The notes beneath the pieces were generated by a model. It saw only the letters and a program-made list of their open reading frames with translations. It did no database searches and was not told where the DNA came from. Positions 29,951 to 40,870 of a stretch of DNA of 64,000 bases are shown piece by piece. Source of the DNA: Phycicoccus duodecadis. Lineage in GTDB: Bacteria; Actinomycetota; Actinomycetes; Actinomycetales; Dermatophilaceae. Both the position numbers and the translations under genes were made by a program. The stretch's first letter is position 1; the number at the start of each line of letters is the position of its first letter. The stretch lies in contig NZ_PJNE01000001.1 of NCBI RefSeq assembly GCF_002846495.1, positions 3,436,353-3,500,352 on the forward strand. Reading direction: 5' to 3'.

Positions 29951-30414
29951 GCGACGCCCCCGGCGGCCCGGGGACGGCCGCCGACGCGCCGTTCCGGCCC
30001 CGGCGCGGGCGGGTGGTGCCGCAGGTCGTGGCCGTCACCTTCGTGGTGGTCTGCGTCGCCGTGGCCGTCGGGATGGGCCTCACGGGGCACTGGAACCCGT
30101 TCGACCAGGCGGCCCTCGTCGTCTTCGGGCTCATGGTGGGCGCGTTCATCGGTCGCTACTCCGTCATCCGCGCGGTGCCCGGCCCCGACGGGCTCGCGGT
30201 GCACAACCTCGTGCAACGCCGCACCGTGGCCTGGAGCGAGGTCGTGCAGGTGCGCTTCCCCGACGGCGACCCCTGGGTCACCCTCGAGCTGGACGACGGC
30301 GACGACCTGGCCGTGATGGCCATCCAGCGCGTCGACGCCGAGTTCGGCCGCGCCGAGGCCCGTCGGCTCGCGACCCTGGTCCGCGACCGCCAGGACGCCG
30401 CGGCCGGCTACTGA
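29947..30414 (+). CDS. PH-domain membrane protein of unknown function
   Basis: Starts with GTG in a GTGA overlap with the hisG stop, giving 155 residues. A Pro/Arg-rich head is followed by two hydrophobic helices (about residues 27-45 and 55-72), then a short bacterial PH-like domain with RTVAWSEVVQVRFPDGDPWVTLELDDG. This small family is often found directly after hisG in actinobacteria, but no role is known. It is convergent with the MFS gene, 13 bases between ends. Confidence 0.75.
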   Translation: MSDAPGGPGTAADAPFRPRRGRVVPQVVAVTFVVVCVAVAVGMGLTGHWNPFDQAALVVFGLMVGAFIGRYSVIRAVPGPDGLAVHNLVQRRTVAWSEVVQVRFPDGDPWVTLELDDGDDLAVMAIQRVDAEFGRAEARRLATLVRDRQDAAAGY

Positions 30415-30427
30415 GCGCCGCGGTACG

Positions 30428-31645
30428 TCAGCCGGAGACGGGGGAGGCGCCGACCCGCGCGGCGTCCGGCCGCAGCCGGGCGATCGCGAGCAGCTGCGGC
30501 AGCGCGACCGCAGCCAGCACCGCCCACAGGGCCGTGTACGAGCCGGTGGCGTCGCGCACCGCGCCCATCGTGGCCGGGCCCGCCGACGCCACCGTGTAGC
30601 TGACCAGGAACGCCATGGCGGTGAGCCGCGCGCTGTCACGCGCGGTGGTCGAGTAGCGCACCAGCAGCCCCAGGCCCAGAGCGAAGCACGCCCCCTGACC
30701 GGCGCCGAGCAGCAGGGCCCACGCCCACGGCGCGGCGTTCGGCGCCAGCCAGACCCCGATCTCGCCGAGCCCGCCCAGGACACTGGCCCCGACCAGCAGC
30801 ACCCGCGGGTCGCGCACCCGGTCGAGCAGGGTCGGCGCCACGAGCCCGGACACCAGCTGCGCGCCGGTGAACACCGACATCAGCAGCCCGGCGTCGCGGG
30901 CGGTCCAGCCGGAGGCCTCGTAGGTCGGCGCCACCCAGGCCAGCGACGAGTAGAACTGCCACGACTGGCACGCGAGGTACCCGGCGAGCAGCCACGCGGT
31001 CGTGCTCCGCCAGGGCAGCGCGTGCGAGCCGGTGTCGGTGTCGGGAGTGGCCGCGCTCCGCCGGCGGGCCGACACCGTGACCGGCACCCAGGCCAGCAGC
31101 GCGACGGCCGCGAGGACGACCCACGAGAGCAGCGACCCCGACCAGCCGCCCAGCACCCCGGCCAGCGGCACCGAGGTGGCCGAGGCCACGCCGGCGAAGC
31201 CCATCATCGCCATCATCGTCACGCCGGTGCCGAAGCCCGCGCGGTGCGCCGGGAACACCGCCTTGACGATGCCCGGCAGCAGGGTGCCCGCGAGCGCGAT
31301 GCCCGCGCCGGCCACGAAGGTGCCCGCGTACAGCGCCCACACCAGGCCGCCGCCCGCGCCGCGCACCGCCAGCCCGACGAGCACCAGCCCCACGCCGCAC
31401 CCCACGGCGGTCGCCGGGCCGAGCCGGCGCCCGACCTGGTTGGCCAACGGCGCCAGCAGCCCCATGCACAGCACCGGCAGGGTGGTCAGCACCCCCATCC
31501 AGGCGTTCGAGAGGCCGAGGTCGGAGCGCACCGCCTCGGCCAGCGGGGGCAGGCTCGCCATCAGGGTGCGGAGGTTGGCCGCCACCAGGACGATGCCGGT
31601 CACGACCGTCCAGGAAGGCAGCGTCCGGGCCGCGGTCGTGCTCAC
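30428..31645 (-). CDS. MFS exporter, CynX/NimT-like
   Basis: I start it at the GTG at 31645 (VSTTAARTLPSWTVVTGIVLVAANLRTLMASLPPL), giving 405 residues; an open frame continuing to 32260 is only shadow of the next gene. About twelve hydrophobic segments are spread across the length, with a charged loop RRRSAATPDTDTGSHALPW in the middle. The N-terminal pattern AANLRT..SLPPL is that of the cyanate/2-nitroimidazole transporter branch of the major facilitator superfamily. Substrate unknown. It lies 41 bases behind the P-loop kinase gene on the same strand. Confidence 0.82.
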   Translation of the reverse strand: MSTTAARTLPSWTVVTGIVLVAANLRTLMASLPPLAEAVRSDLGLSNAWMGVLTTLPVLCMGLLAPLANQVGRRLGPATAVGCGVGLVLVGLAVRGAGGGLVWALYAGTFVAGAGIALAGTLLPGIVKAVFPAHRAGFGTGVTMMAMMGFAGVASATSVPLAGVLGGWSGSLLSWVVLAAVALLAWVPVTVSARRRSAATPDTDTGSHALPWRSTTAWLLAGYLACQSWQFYSSLAWVAPTYEASGWTARDAGLLMSVFTGAQLVSGLVAPTLLDRVRDPRVLLVGASVLGGLGEIGVWLAPNAAPWAWALLLGAGQGACFALGLGLLVRYSTTARDSARLTAMAFLVSYTVASAGPATMGAVRDATGSYTALWAVLAAVALPQLLAIARLRPDAARVGASPVSG

Positions 31646-31686
31646 CGGGGCATCCTGCCATCCGGGAAGGACGTGTCCGGCCACCC

Positions 31687-32262
31687 TCAGCGCGCGCCGT
31701 CGGTGACGAGCACCAGGTCGGCCCGCTCCCGGGTGCCGTCGGCGCCGAACAGGTCGCGCTCCTGGGCGGCCCAGCGCTCCCAGTGCGGCCGGTAGGTCTC
31801 GCCGTCGCGGGCGAGGCCGCGGCGCCGACGTTCGTCGGTCGAGGCCTCGACCCACACCCGCACGGCGGCCAGCCCGCCCGCCGCGCCCACGCTCGCGCCG
31901 CACCCCTCGACGACCACGACCGGGGCCGCCGCCACCGTGCGCTCGCCGCCCCACCGGTCGTGCGCCCAGTCCCACACCCGGTACCGGGCGTCCTCGCCCC
32001 GGGAGAGGGGCAGCAGCACCTGGTCGACCAGCAGGGGCACCACCGCCGCGAGGCCGTCCCACCCGGGGTAGAGCTCGTCGAGATGCACCACCGGGCAGCC
32101 GAGGGCGTCGGCGACGGCGTTCGCGAGCGTGGTCTTGCCCGACCCGCTCGGGCCGTCGACGGCGACCACGGCGCTCCCGTCCCGCACCCGGGCCCGCCCG
32201 AGCGCCGCGACCACGGCCGCGACGTGCTCCGGGTCCGCCGGCCCGGTCACCTGGAACCACAC
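31687..32262 (-). CDS. Uridine kinase-like P-loop NTPase
   Basis: A 191-residue protein starting with GTG at 32262. Walker A is [12 protein letters not shown] at about residues 37-48; [12 protein letters not shown] is the substrate-side segment, and [10 protein letters not shown] is a Walker B-like strand. Similar to short uridine-kinase-like proteins of actinobacteria whose substrate has not been shown. A TAGGGT box on the minus strand (32271-32276) ends eight bases before the start, back to back with the hisF promoter. Confidence 0.8.
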   Translation of the reverse strand: MWFQVTGPADPEHVAAVVAALGRARVRDGSAVVAVDGPSGSGKTTLANAVADALGCPVVHLDELYPGWDGLAAVVPLLVDQVLLPLSRGEDARYRVWDWAHDRWGGERTVAAAPVVVVEGCGASVGAAGGLAAVRVWVEASTDERRRRGLARDGETYRPHWERWAAQERDLFGADGTRERADLVLVTDGAR

Positions 32263-32270
32263 GAGGGGTG

Positions 32271-32276
32271 ACCCTA
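32271..32276 (-). promoter_or_regulatory. Leaderless -10 element of the P-loop kinase gene
   Basis: On the minus strand this reads TAGGGT, eight bases before the GTG at 32262. Only nine bases separate it from the hisF box on the other strand, so the two promoters overlap. Confidence 0.45.
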
Positions 32277-32285
32277 GTCCGCGGC

Positions 32286-32291
32286 TACGCT
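32286..32291 (+). promoter_or_regulatory. Leaderless -10 element of hisF
   Basis: TACGCT ends six bases before the hisF GTG at 32298. Confidence 0.5.
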
Positions 32292-32297
32292 GGGCCG

Positions 32298-33071
32298 GTG
32301 TCGGTCGCCGTCCGTGTCATCCCGTGCCTTGACGTCGACGCCGGCCGGGTCGTCAAGGGCGTCAACTTCCAGGGCCTGCGCGACGCCGGCGACCCCGTCG
32401 AGCTGGCCCGGCGCTACGGCGAGCAGGGCGCCGACGAGCTCACCTTCCTCGACGTCACGGCGAGCAGCGGCGACCGCGCCACGATGTACGACGTCGTGGC
32501 CCGCACGGCCGAGGAGGTCTTCATCCCGCTGACCGTCGGCGGCGGCGTGCGCACCGTCGACGACGTCGACCGGCTGCTGCGGGCGGGCGCCGACAAGGTG
32601 GGCGTCAACACCGCCGCCATCGCCCGCCCCGCCCTCATCGCCGAGACCGCCGACCGCTTCGGCGCCCAGGTGCTGGTGCTCTCCGCCGACGTCCGCCGGC
32701 GCCGCGCCGCCGACGGCACGCCCACGGGCGGCTTCGAGGTGACCACCCACGGCGGCCGCACCGGCACCGGCCTCGACGCCGTCGAGTGGTGCGCACGGGC
32801 CGAGGCCCTCGGCGCGGGCGAGATCCTGCTCAACTCGATGGATGCCGACGGCACCCGCGACGGCTTCGACCTCGAGCTGATCCGGCTCGTGCGGGCCGCG
32901 GTCGCCGTCCCGGTCATCGCCAGCGGCGGAGCCGGCACCGTCGAGCACTTCGCCCCCGCGGTCGCGGCCGGGGCCGACGCCGTGCTGGCCGCCAGCGTCT
33001 TCCACTTCGGCGACCTCACCATCGGCGAGGTCAAGGCCGCGCTGCGTGTCGAAGGTCTGCCGGTCCGCTGA
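32298..33071 (+). CDS. hisF: Imidazole glycerol phosphate synthase, cyclase subunit
   Basis: Closes the imidazole ring using ammonia from HisH. The 257-residue TIM barrel starts [24 protein letters not shown], with the first catalytic aspartate in CLDVD; the second is in [15 protein letters not shown] prefer GTG 32298 because TACGCT lies six bases upstream; an in-frame start at 32268 would put the promoter inside the gene. hisH, hisA, hisB, hisC and hisD are not in the window. Confidence 0.95.
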   Translation: MSVAVRVIPCLDVDAGRVVKGVNFQGLRDAGDPVELARRYGEQGADELTFLDVTASSGDRATMYDVVARTAEEVFIPLTVGGGVRTVDDVDRLLRAGADKVGVNTAAIARPALIAETADRFGAQVLVLSADVRRRRAADGTPTGGFEVTTHGGRTGTGLDAVEWCARAEALGAGEILLNSMDADGTRDGFDLELIRLVRAAVAVPVIASGGAGTVEHFAPAVAAGADAVLAASVFHFGDLTIGEVKAALRVEGLPVR

Positions 33072-33081
33072 CCCCCGGACC

Positions 33082-33087
33082 TAGAAT
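33082..33087 (+). promoter_or_regulatory. Leaderless -10 element of the Pr6Pr gene
   Basis: TAGAAT, the closest match to a canonical -10 in the series, ends seven bases before the ATG at 33095. Confidence 0.5.
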
Positions 33088-33094
33088 CCGCGGG

Positions 33095-33778
33095 ATGACG
33101 CCCACCCGTGCGCGCACCGCGCACCTCGTCGTCGCGCTCGTGGCCACGCTGGCCCTGGTGCTGCAGACCGTCCTGGTGGTCAGCGGCGCGTCCGTACTGG
33201 CCGAGACGGCGGTCCCCCCGCTGGCGACCCGGCTGGGCCGTCTGGTCTCGTACTTCACGATCCAGAGCAACCTGCTGGTGGCCGTCACCGCCTGGCAGCT
33301 CTGGCACGACCCGCTGCGGGACGGCCGCTGGTGGCGCCCGGTGCGCCTGGCCGCCCTGGTCGGCATCACCGTCACCGGGCTGGTGCACTTCGTGCTGCTC
33401 CGCCCGCTGCTGCACCTCGAAGGCCTGAACTACGTGGCCGACAAGCTGCTGCACATGGTGGTGCCGGTGCTGGCCATCGCGGTCTGGGCCGCGGTCGGGC
33501 CACGCCCGCGCTCGTCGTGGCGCTCGGCCCCCGAGGTGCTGGTCTGGCCGCTGCTGTGGCTCGCCTACACCCTGGTCGTCGGCGGCCTCTCGGGCTGGTA
33601 CCCCTACCCGTTCCTCGACCCGTCCGGGAACGGCTGGGGGGCGGTCGTCGCCGCGTGCGTCGGCATCACGGTGCTGGTCGTCGCGGTCGGGGCGGCCTAC
33701 GTGGCGCTCGACCGCAGGCTGTCGGCCGCTCCCCGCGCGGGCCACGACGTGAGTGCCGTCGGCGCCACGGCAGAATGA
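33095..33778 (+). CDS. Pr6Pr-family membrane protein
   Basis: A 227-residue integral membrane protein with about six hydrophobic segments. The family's signature is visible: [18 protein letters not shown] near residues 49-66, then [27 protein letters not shown] and [16 protein letters not shown]. Members are widespread in actinobacteria and have no established function. It sits between hisF and hisI and may simply be carried along in the his region. Confidence 0.78.
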   Translation: MTPTRARTAHLVVALVATLALVLQTVLVVSGASVLAETAVPPLATRLGRLVSYFTIQSNLLVAVTAWQLWHDPLRDGRWWRPVRLAALVGITVTGLVHFVLLRPLLHLEGLNYVADKLLHMVVPVLAIAVWAAVGPRPRSSWRSAPEVLVWPLLWLAYTLVVGGLSGWYPYPFLDPSGNGWGAVVAACVGITVLVVAVGAAYVALDRRLSAAPRAGHDVSAVGATAE

Positions 33779-33782
33779 GGGC

Positions 33783-34154
33783 GTGCCCACCTCCGACGCC
33801 GTCCTCGACCCCGCGGTCGCCGCGCGCCTGACCCGTGACGCTGCCGGCCTCGTCGCCGCGGTCGTCCAGCAGCACGACACCGGCGAGGTCCTCATGCTGG
33901 GCTGGATGGACGACGAGGCGCTGCGCCGCACCCTCACCGAGGGCCGGGTCACCTTCTGGTCGCGCAGCCGCCAGGAGTACTGGCGCAAGGGCGACACCTC
34001 CGGGCACGCCCAGTTCGTGCGCTCGGTCGCGCTCGACTGCGACGGCGACGCCCTCCTCGTCCGCGTGGAGCAGGTCGGTGCCGCGTGCCACACCGGGGAC
34101 CGCACCTGCTTCGAGGCCGGCGACCTCGGCGCCGTCGTCGGAGCCGGGGCGTGA
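33783..34154 (+). CDS. hisI: Phosphoribosyl-AMP cyclohydrolase
   Basis: Third step of histidine synthesis. The 123-residue protein starts with GTG at 33783. Motifs are complete: [48 protein letters not shown] and the zinc cysteines in [17 protein letters not shown] ends six bases before the start, a weaker relative of the leaderless boxes. It overlaps trpE by four bases, physically joining the his and trp pathways. Confidence 0.95.
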   Translation: MPTSDAVLDPAVAARLTRDAAGLVAAVVQQHDTGEVLMLGWMDDEALRRTLTEGRVTFWSRSRQEYWRKGDTSGHAQFVRSVALDCDGDALLVRVEQVGAACHTGDRTCFEAGDLGAVVGAGA

Positions 34155-35716
34155 ACGGCGCCGCCGCCGCCGAGAGCCCGGACCTGTCGTACGGCCAGAC
34201 CTGGCCGGGGCTCGACACCTTCGGGGTGCTCGCCCGCGACCGCCGGGTCATCCCCGTGGTGCGCCGCCTCCTCGGCGACGGCGAGACCCCGGTGGGCGTC
34301 TACCGCAAGCTCGCGGGCGACCGCCCCGGCACCTTCCTCCTCGAGTCGGCCGAGCACGGCGGGATGTGGTCGCGCTGGTCGATCGTCGGGGCGGCCAGCC
34401 GCGCCACCCTCACCGAGAAGGACGGGCGCGCCCACTGGATCGGCGACCCGCCCGTGGGGGTGCCCACGGAGGGTCTGGCCACCGAGGCGCTGCGCGCCAC
34501 CATGGAGGCGCTGGCCACCCCGCCCATCGCCGGCCTGCCGCCGCTGACCGGCGGGATGGTCGGGGCCATCGCGTACGACGCCGTGCGCCGCTGGGAGAAG
34601 GTCCCCACGGAGCTGCCCGACGCGCTGGGGCTGCCCGAGCTCGCGATGATGCTCGCCACCGACCTCGCGGTGCTCGACCACGCCGACGGCTCCATCCTGC
34701 TGGTGGCCAATGCCGTCAACTACGACGACACCGACGAGCGGGTCGAGGACGCGTGGGCCGACGCGGTGGCCCGCCTCGACGCGATGACCGCCGCGCTCGC
34801 GGCCCCCGCCCCCAGCACGGTGGCCGTCGTCGACACCGGGGCCGTGGCCGAGGCCATGCGGCACGTCGTCTCGGACACCACCCCGGCGCGCTACCAGGAG
34901 GTCGTCGAGCGGGCCCAGGAGGACATCCGCGCCGGCGAGGTCTTCCAGGTCGTGCTCTCGCAGCGCTTCTCGCTCGCCTGCCCGGCCGACCCGGTCGACG
35001 TCTACCGGGCGCTGCGCGCGACCAACCCCAGCCCGTACATGTACCTCTTCCGGCTGCCGCACCCGGACGGCTCCTCCTACGCCGTCGTCGGCAGCAGCCC
35101 CGAGGCGCTGGTGCGGGTCACGGGGGAGCGGGCCATCACCCATCCCATCGCGGGGTCGCGGCCCCGGGGCAAGACCCCCGAGGACGACGTGCGCCTCCAG
35201 GACGAGCTGCTGGCCGACCCCAAGGAGCGCTCCGAGCACGTGATGCTGGTCGACCTCGGCCGCAACGACCTCCAGCGGGTGTGCCGCCCGGGCACCGTCG
35301 ACGTCGTGGAGTTCATGGACGTGCGCCGCTACAGCCACGTCATGCACATCGAGTCGACCGTCGTCGGCGACACCCGGCCCGACACCTCCGCCTACGACGT
35401 GCTGGTCTCGACGTTCCCGGCCGGCACCCTGTCGGGGGCGCCCAAGCCCCGCGCCCTGGCCCTCATCGAGCGCTACGAGCAGTCGCGGCGCGGCATCTAC
35501 GGCGGCGTGGTGGGCTACCTCGACTTCCACGGCGACCTCGACATGGCCATCGCCATCCGCACCGCCGTGATCCGCGACGGCACCGCTCACGTCCAGGCCG
35601 GCGCGGGCATCGTGGCCGACTCCGTGCCCGTCCGCGAGCACGAGGAGTGCGTGGCCAAGGCCACCGCCGCGCTGCGGGCCGTCGCCACCGCCGGGGCGAT
35701 GCGGACCGTGTCGTGA
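34151..35716 (+). CDS. trpE: Anthranilate synthase component I
   Basis: Converts chorismate to anthranilate with ammonia from a TrpG partner, which is not in the window. The 521-residue protein starts with GTG overlapping the hisI stop (GTGA). The tryptophan-binding LLESAEHG lies near residue 60; the chorismate core has [19 protein letters not shown], and [13 protein letters not shown]. No leader peptide or attenuator can exist in front because hisI overlaps it. trpD and trpF are also absent; actinobacteria usually use bifunctional PriA/HisA for the TrpF step. Confidence 0.95.
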   Translation: MNGAAAAESPDLSYGQTWPGLDTFGVLARDRRVIPVVRRLLGDGETPVGVYRKLAGDRPGTFLLESAEHGGMWSRWSIVGAASRATLTEKDGRAHWIGDPPVGVPTEGLATEALRATMEALATPPIAGLPPLTGGMVGAIAYDAVRRWEKVPTELPDALGLPELAMMLATDLAVLDHADGSILLVANAVNYDDTDERVEDAWADAVARLDAMTAALAAPAPSTVAVVDTGAVAEAMRHVVSDTTPARYQEVVERAQEDIRAGEVFQVVLSQRFSLACPADPVDVYRALRATNPSPYMYLFRLPHPDGSSYAVVGSSPEALVRVTGERAITHPIAGSRPRGKTPEDDVRLQDELLADPKERSEHVMLVDLGRNDLQRVCRPGTVDVVEFMDVRRYSHVMHIESTVVGDTRPDTSAYDVLVSTFPAGTLSGAPKPRALALIERYEQSRRGIYGGVVGYLDFHGDLDMAIAIRTAVIRDGTAHVQAGAGIVADSVPVREHEECVAKATAALRAVATAGAMRTVS

Positions 35717-36339
35717 GGCGCCTCACCGGGCGTGGCCCCGTCGCGTTGCTGGCCCTCCTCGGGGCCGGGGTGCTCCTCCTCGCAGGCCTGCGGCCCTGGC
35801 TGTCGGGCACGGTCGACGACGCCGTCCTCGGCGGCAGCCGCGTCGTCGCGTCCGGGGCGGACGTCGCGCCCGGGCTCTCGGCGGTGGCGCTGGCCGTGGC
35901 CGCGGCCGCGGTGGCCGTCGTCGCCGCGGGCCGCGTCGGCCGCCTGGTCGGCCTGGTGCTCTGGGCCGGATGTGTCGTGCTGGCCGCGGTCCTCGTCGTG
36001 CGGGTCGTCGTCGACCCCTCCGCCGCGCTGGGGCCGGTGGCCGCCAGCCGCGTGGGGCGTACCGGCACCGTCGACGCCGTCGCCTCGACCACGGCGTGGC
36101 CCTGGGTCGCGGTCGCCGGCCTCCTGGTGGCCGCCGCCGCCCTGGGGCTGGCCCTGGTCGGCCGGCCCCGCTGGTCCGGGCCGTCGACGCGCTACGAGGC
36201 GCCCGACGGGTCGGGGGCCGGGCACGTGGCGGGCTCCCGGGGCGAGCGGGTCAGCAGCGCCTGGGACGCCCTGTCGGCCGGGCGCGACCCCACGGCCCCG
36301 GCGGAGGACCCCCGCACCGGCGACGCTCCCCGAACCTGA
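35713..36339 (+). CDS. Trp-biosynthesis-associated membrane protein (TIGR02234)
   Basis: A 208-residue protein starting with GTG in a GTGA overlap with trpE. It has four hydrophobic helices, the pair RPWLSG after the first helix being the family's usual motif, and a hydrophilic Gly/Ser/Pro tail of about 50 residues. Always found in trp operons of actinobacteria; its task is unknown. Confidence 0.85.
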   Translation: MRRLTGRGPVALLALLGAGVLLLAGLRPWLSGTVDDAVLGGSRVVASGADVAPGLSAVALAVAAAAVAVVAAGRVGRLVGLVLWAGCVVLAAVLVVRVVVDPSAALGPVAASRVGRTGTVDAVASTTAWPWVAVAGLLVAAAALGLALVGRPRWSGPSTRYEAPDGSGAGHVAGSRGERVSSAWDALSAGRDPTAPAEDPRTGDAPRT

Positions 36340-36392
36340 CACAATCGACGGTCGAGACCCGGCGGCGACGGCCGCCACCCTTGCACGACACC

Positions 36393-36398
36393 TAAGGT
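36393..36398 (+). promoter_or_regulatory. Leaderless -10 element inside the trp cluster
   Basis: TAAGGT ends seven bases before the ATG at 36406, in the only sizeable gap (66 bases) of the trp gene run, so trpC-B-A may have its own promoter. Confidence 0.45.
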
Positions 36399-36405
36399 GG
36401 ACACC

Positions 36406-36633
36406 ATGGACGAGCACGAGGACCACGGCCACAGCGTGGCCGCCTGGACCGCGGTCATCATCATCATCGTCGCGGCGGCGGTCATGTCGATCGCGGTGGT
36501 GTTCCCCAACCCGTGGCTGTTCGTCGGGGGTGCGGTGCTGGCCCTCGTCGGTGCCATCGCCGGCAAGGTGCTGTCGATGGCCGGCTACGGCACGGCGGGG
36601 CGCGACGTCGAGCGCGAACCCTCGCTCCGGTGA
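36406..36633 (+). CDS. HGxxPAAW-family small membrane protein
   Basis: A 75-residue protein with a short acidic head, then [11 protein letters not shown] at residues 8-18 leading into the first of two membrane helices ([15 protein letters not shown], then [16 protein letters not shown]). The family name motif is HGxxPAAW; here the proline is replaced by valine. I use the ATG at 36406 because of the TAAGGT box; a GTG at 36397 would overlap that box. Commonly found just before trpC in actinobacteria, function unknown. Overlaps trpC by four bases. Confidence 0.8.
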   Translation: MDEHEDHGHSVAAWTAVIIIIVAAAVMSIAVVFPNPWLFVGGAVLALVGAIAGKVLSMAGYGTAGRDVEREPSLR

Positions 36634-37444
36634 CCTCGCGTGCGTCCGTGACCACCGTCCTCGACGGCATCGTCGCCGGGGTCCGTGCCGACCTCGCCGA
36701 GCGCCGGCGCGCCGTCCCGGCGGCCGCTCTCGAGCAGGCCGTGCTGGCCGCCGCGCCGCCCTTGGACGCCGAGGCGGTCCTGCGCCGTCCCGGCCTGTCG
36801 CTGATCGCCGAGGTCAAGCGCTCCAGCCCCAGCAAGGGCGCGCTCGCCGACATCCCCGACCCCGCCGTCCTCGCGGCGTCCTACGTCGAGGGCGGGGCCA
36901 GCGCCATCTCGGTCCTCACCGAGCAGCGGCGCTTCGGCGGCACCCTGGCGGACCTCGACGCCGTGCGGGCCGCCGTCGGCGTCCCGGTCCTGCGCAAGGA
37001 CTTCGTCGTCACCGACTACCAGGTGTGGGAGGCCCGGGCCCACGGCGCCGACCTCGTCCTGCTCATCGTGGCCGCGCTCGACGATGCCACCCTGGCCGCC
37101 CTGCTGGGCCGGGTCCGCGAGCTCGGGATGACGGCCCTGGTCGAGGTCCACGACGAGGACGAGACCCAGCGCGCGCTCGACGCCGGGGCCACCGTGGTCG
37201 GGGTCAACGCCCGCGACCTCAAGACCCTCGAGGTGTACCCCGACACCTTCTCCCGGCTGCGACCCCTGCTCCCGGCCGGCGTCGTCAGTGTCGCCGAGTC
37301 CGGCGTCGGGGGTCCCGGTGACGCCGCCGCCTACGCCGCCCAGGGTGCCGACGCCGTGCTGGTGGGCGAGGCCCTGGTGCGGACCGGCGACCCACGCGGG
37401 GCGGCCGCGGCCATCGTCGCCGCCGGCGCCCCAGGAGGAGCCTC

Positions 37445-37448
<4 letters not shown>
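36630..37448 (+). CDS. trpC: Indole-3-glycerol phosphate synthase
   Basis: Forms the indole ring of indole-3-glycerol phosphate. From the GTG at 36630, which overlaps the previous stop (GTGA), it has 272 residues; a GTG at 36648 ([12 protein letters not shown]) matches homologue starts equally well. The barrel carries [12 protein letters not shown] (catalytic Glu and Lys), [35 protein letters not shown] and SVAESGV. It overlaps trpB by four bases. Confidence 0.94.
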
Positions 37449-38694
<1,246 letters not shown>

Positions 38695-38698
<4 letters not shown>

Positions 38699-39510
38699 CC
38701 GCGACGACCACCGGGGTCGGCGAGGTCCTGGCGCGCTGTCGCGCCGAGGGGCGGGCCGCCCTGATCGGCTACCTGCCGGTGGGCTACCCCACCGTCGAGG
38801 GCTCGGTCGCCGCCATGCGCGTGCTCGTCGAGGCCGGCTGCGACGTCGTCGAGGTCGGCATCCCCTACAGCGACCCCGTCATCGACGGCCCCGTCAACCA
38901 GGAGGCGATGTCGGTCGCCCTGGCCGGGGGCGCCCGCGTCGACGACGTCCTGACCGCCGTCGAGGCCGTGCGCGACGCCGGCGCGGCCGCGGTCGTCATG
39001 ACCTACTGGAACCTGGTCCTGCACCGCGGCGTCGAGCGCTTCGCCGCCGAGCTCGCGGCCAGCGGCGGCTCCGGCCTGATCACCCCCGACCTCGTGCCGG
39101 ACGAGGCCCAGGACTGGCTCGACGCCAGCGACCGGCACGGCCTCGACCGGGTGTTCCTCGTGGCGCCCAGCAGCACCCCCGAGCGCCTCGTCACGGTCAC
39201 CACGGCGTGCCGCGGCTTCGTCTACGCCGCCTCCACCATGGGCGTCACCGGCGCCCGCACCAGCGTCGACTCCGACGCGCGCGGGCTCGTCGAGCGCGTC
39301 CGCCAGGTCACCGACCTCCCGGTGTGCATCGGGCTGGGCGTCTCGACCCGCGCGCAGGCCGCCGAGATCGCGGCCTACGCCGACGGCGTCATCGTCGGCT
39401 CGGCCCTGGTGCGCACGCTCGGGGGTGAAGGGGAACTCGCCGACCGGCTCGAGGCGTTGCGTACGTTGACCGCGGAGCTCGCCGCGGGTGTGCGGGAAGG
39501 TCAGCGATGA
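38695..39510 (+). CDS. trpA: Tryptophan synthase alpha chain
   Basis: Splits indole-3-glycerol phosphate to indole and channels it to TrpB. The 271-residue TIM barrel shows [28 protein letters not shown] with the catalytic acids, and GVTGARTSV and [10 protein letters not shown] for phosphate binding. It ends in an ATGA overlap with the DoxX gene, so the envelope redox genes may be co-transcribed with trp. Confidence 0.95.
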
Positions 39511-40019
39511 GCGCCAGCGTCGACGAGGTCGGGGCCGACACCGAGCCCTGGTACCGCCGGGAGCGGGTCCTCGACGTCGTCGGGCTGCTGGCCCGGCTCT
39601 TCCTCGGCATCGTCCTCATCGTCGCCGGCATCGCCAAGGTCGGCCGGCCCCTCACCGCGCAGCGGGCCGTCCAGGCCTACGAGATCATGCCGATGGGCCT
39701 CGCGGGCTACGTGGGCCTGGCCCTGCCGTTCCTCGAGATCGTCCTCGGCATCCTGCTCGTCCTGGGGCTGTTCACCCGCCCCGTGGCCATCGTGTCGACC
39801 CTGCTCATGGTGGCGTTCGTCATCGGCATCTCGCAGGCCTGGGCCCGGGGCCTGACCATCGACTGCGGCTGCTTCGGCGGCGGCGGCCAGGTCGGGGCCA
39901 GCGAGACGAAGTACCCTCAGGAGATCGCCCGCGACGCCGGCTTCGCCGCGGCGGGGCTGTGGCTGTGGTGGCGTCCGCGAACGCTCGCCGCCCTCGACCG
40001 CGTCCTCTTCGGACACTGA
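39507..40019 (+). CDS. DoxX/MauE-family membrane protein
   Basis: A 170-residue protein with four hydrophobic helices and an N-terminal charged head. Between helices three and four lies DCGCFGGGGQ, the cysteine pair typical of MauE/DoxX-type proteins that are thought to help thiol redox chemistry in the envelope. It overlaps trpA by four bases and is followed by a DsbA-like protein, which supports a disulfide-related role, perhaps recycling the DsbA partner. No direct evidence of partner or substrate. Confidence 0.8.
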   Translation: MSASVDEVGADTEPWYRRERVLDVVGLLARLFLGIVLIVAGIAKVGRPLTAQRAVQAYEIMPMGLAGYVGLALPFLEIVLGILLVLGLFTRPVAIVSTLLMVAFVIGISQAWARGLTIDCGCFGGGGQVGASETKYPQEIARDAGFAAAGLWLWWRPRTLAALDRVLFGH

Positions 40020-40053
40020 CCGCCGCCTGACACGAAAGGCTCCACCGCGCACC

Positions 40054-40839
40054 ATGGCCAAGAACACGACGACCCGGGGCAAGGCTCCGGCCAGCGCCCG
40101 ACAGGCGAAGATCCAGGCGGCCCAGAGGTCCGGGGGCGGTGGGGGAGCGAACAAGATCGTCGTCGCCACCGTGGTGCTCGTGGTCGCCATCATCGCGGTC
40201 GTGGCCGGTGTCGTCTGGGCCCAGGCCAACCAGAAGAACGCCATCACCGGCGGTGGCAACGCCCTGCCCCCGGGCGTCACGGCGCTCGGTGCCGGCTACC
40301 CGGCCTTCCCCGACGTCACCCCGGCCGCGGGCGCGCCGACCCTCGACCTCTACGAGGACTTCCAGTGCCCGGCCTGCAAGGCCTTCGAGGACCAGCTCGG
40401 CAGCACCGTCGAGAGCCTCGCCGAGGCGGGCAAGCTCAAGCTCGTCTACCACGTGAAGAACTTCCTCGACGACAACCTGCGCAACGACTGGTCGACCAAG
40501 GCCGCCAACGCCGCCTTCTGCGCCGCCGACGCCGGGAAGTTCCAGGCGTTCCACGACCAGGCCTACGCGCACCAGCCCAGCGAGGGCGACGGGTTCACCG
40601 ACGCCCAGCTGAAGGGCTTCGCGCAGGCCTCGGGCATCTCCGGCGCCGCCCTCACGACCTGGCAGCAGTGCTACGACGCCGGCAAGTACGTCGACTACGT
40701 CAACTCGGTCGAGACCAAGAGCTTCGCCGACGGCGTGCGGGGCACCCCTACCCTGAAGCTGGCCGGCAAGGAGCTCGACCTGCAGCAGGTGGGCACCCCC
40801 GAGCTCTTCACCCAGGCCGTCCAGAACGCGACGAAGTGA
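40054..40839 (+). CDS. Membrane-anchored DsbA-like thioredoxin-fold protein
   Basis: Of 261 residues, the first 31 are basic and Gly-rich, 33-56 form one membrane anchor, and 85-255 are an extracytoplasmic thioredoxin fold with the active site Cys105-Pro-Ala-Cys108 after LYEDFQ, and a cis-proline loop at GVRGTPTLKL. Two more cysteines (AAFCAAD and WQQCYDAG) may form a structural bond. Probably oxidises or isomerises disulfides in secreted proteins. CGAAAGG (about 40033-40039) is a plausible ribosome site. It lies between DoxX/MauE and lgt. Confidence 0.87.
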   Translation: MAKNTTTRGKAPASARQAKIQAAQRSGGGGGANKIVVATVVLVVAIIAVVAGVVWAQANQKNAITGGGNALPPGVTALGAGYPAFPDVTPAAGAPTLDLYEDFQCPACKAFEDQLGSTVESLAEAGKLKLVYHVKNFLDDNLRNDWSTKAANAAFCAADAGKFQAFHDQAYAHQPSEGDGFTDAQLKGFAQASGISGAALTTWQQCYDAGKYVDYVNSVETKSFADGVRGTPTLKLAGKELDLQQVGTPELFTQAVQNATK

Positions 40840-40870
40840 GCCGCTGACCTCCCCGAGGCCGGCCACCGAC

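Noticed and set aside
34085..34160. trp leader peptide and attenuator before trpE
   Set aside because: trpE starts inside the hisI stop; there is no leader region or tryptophan-codon run.
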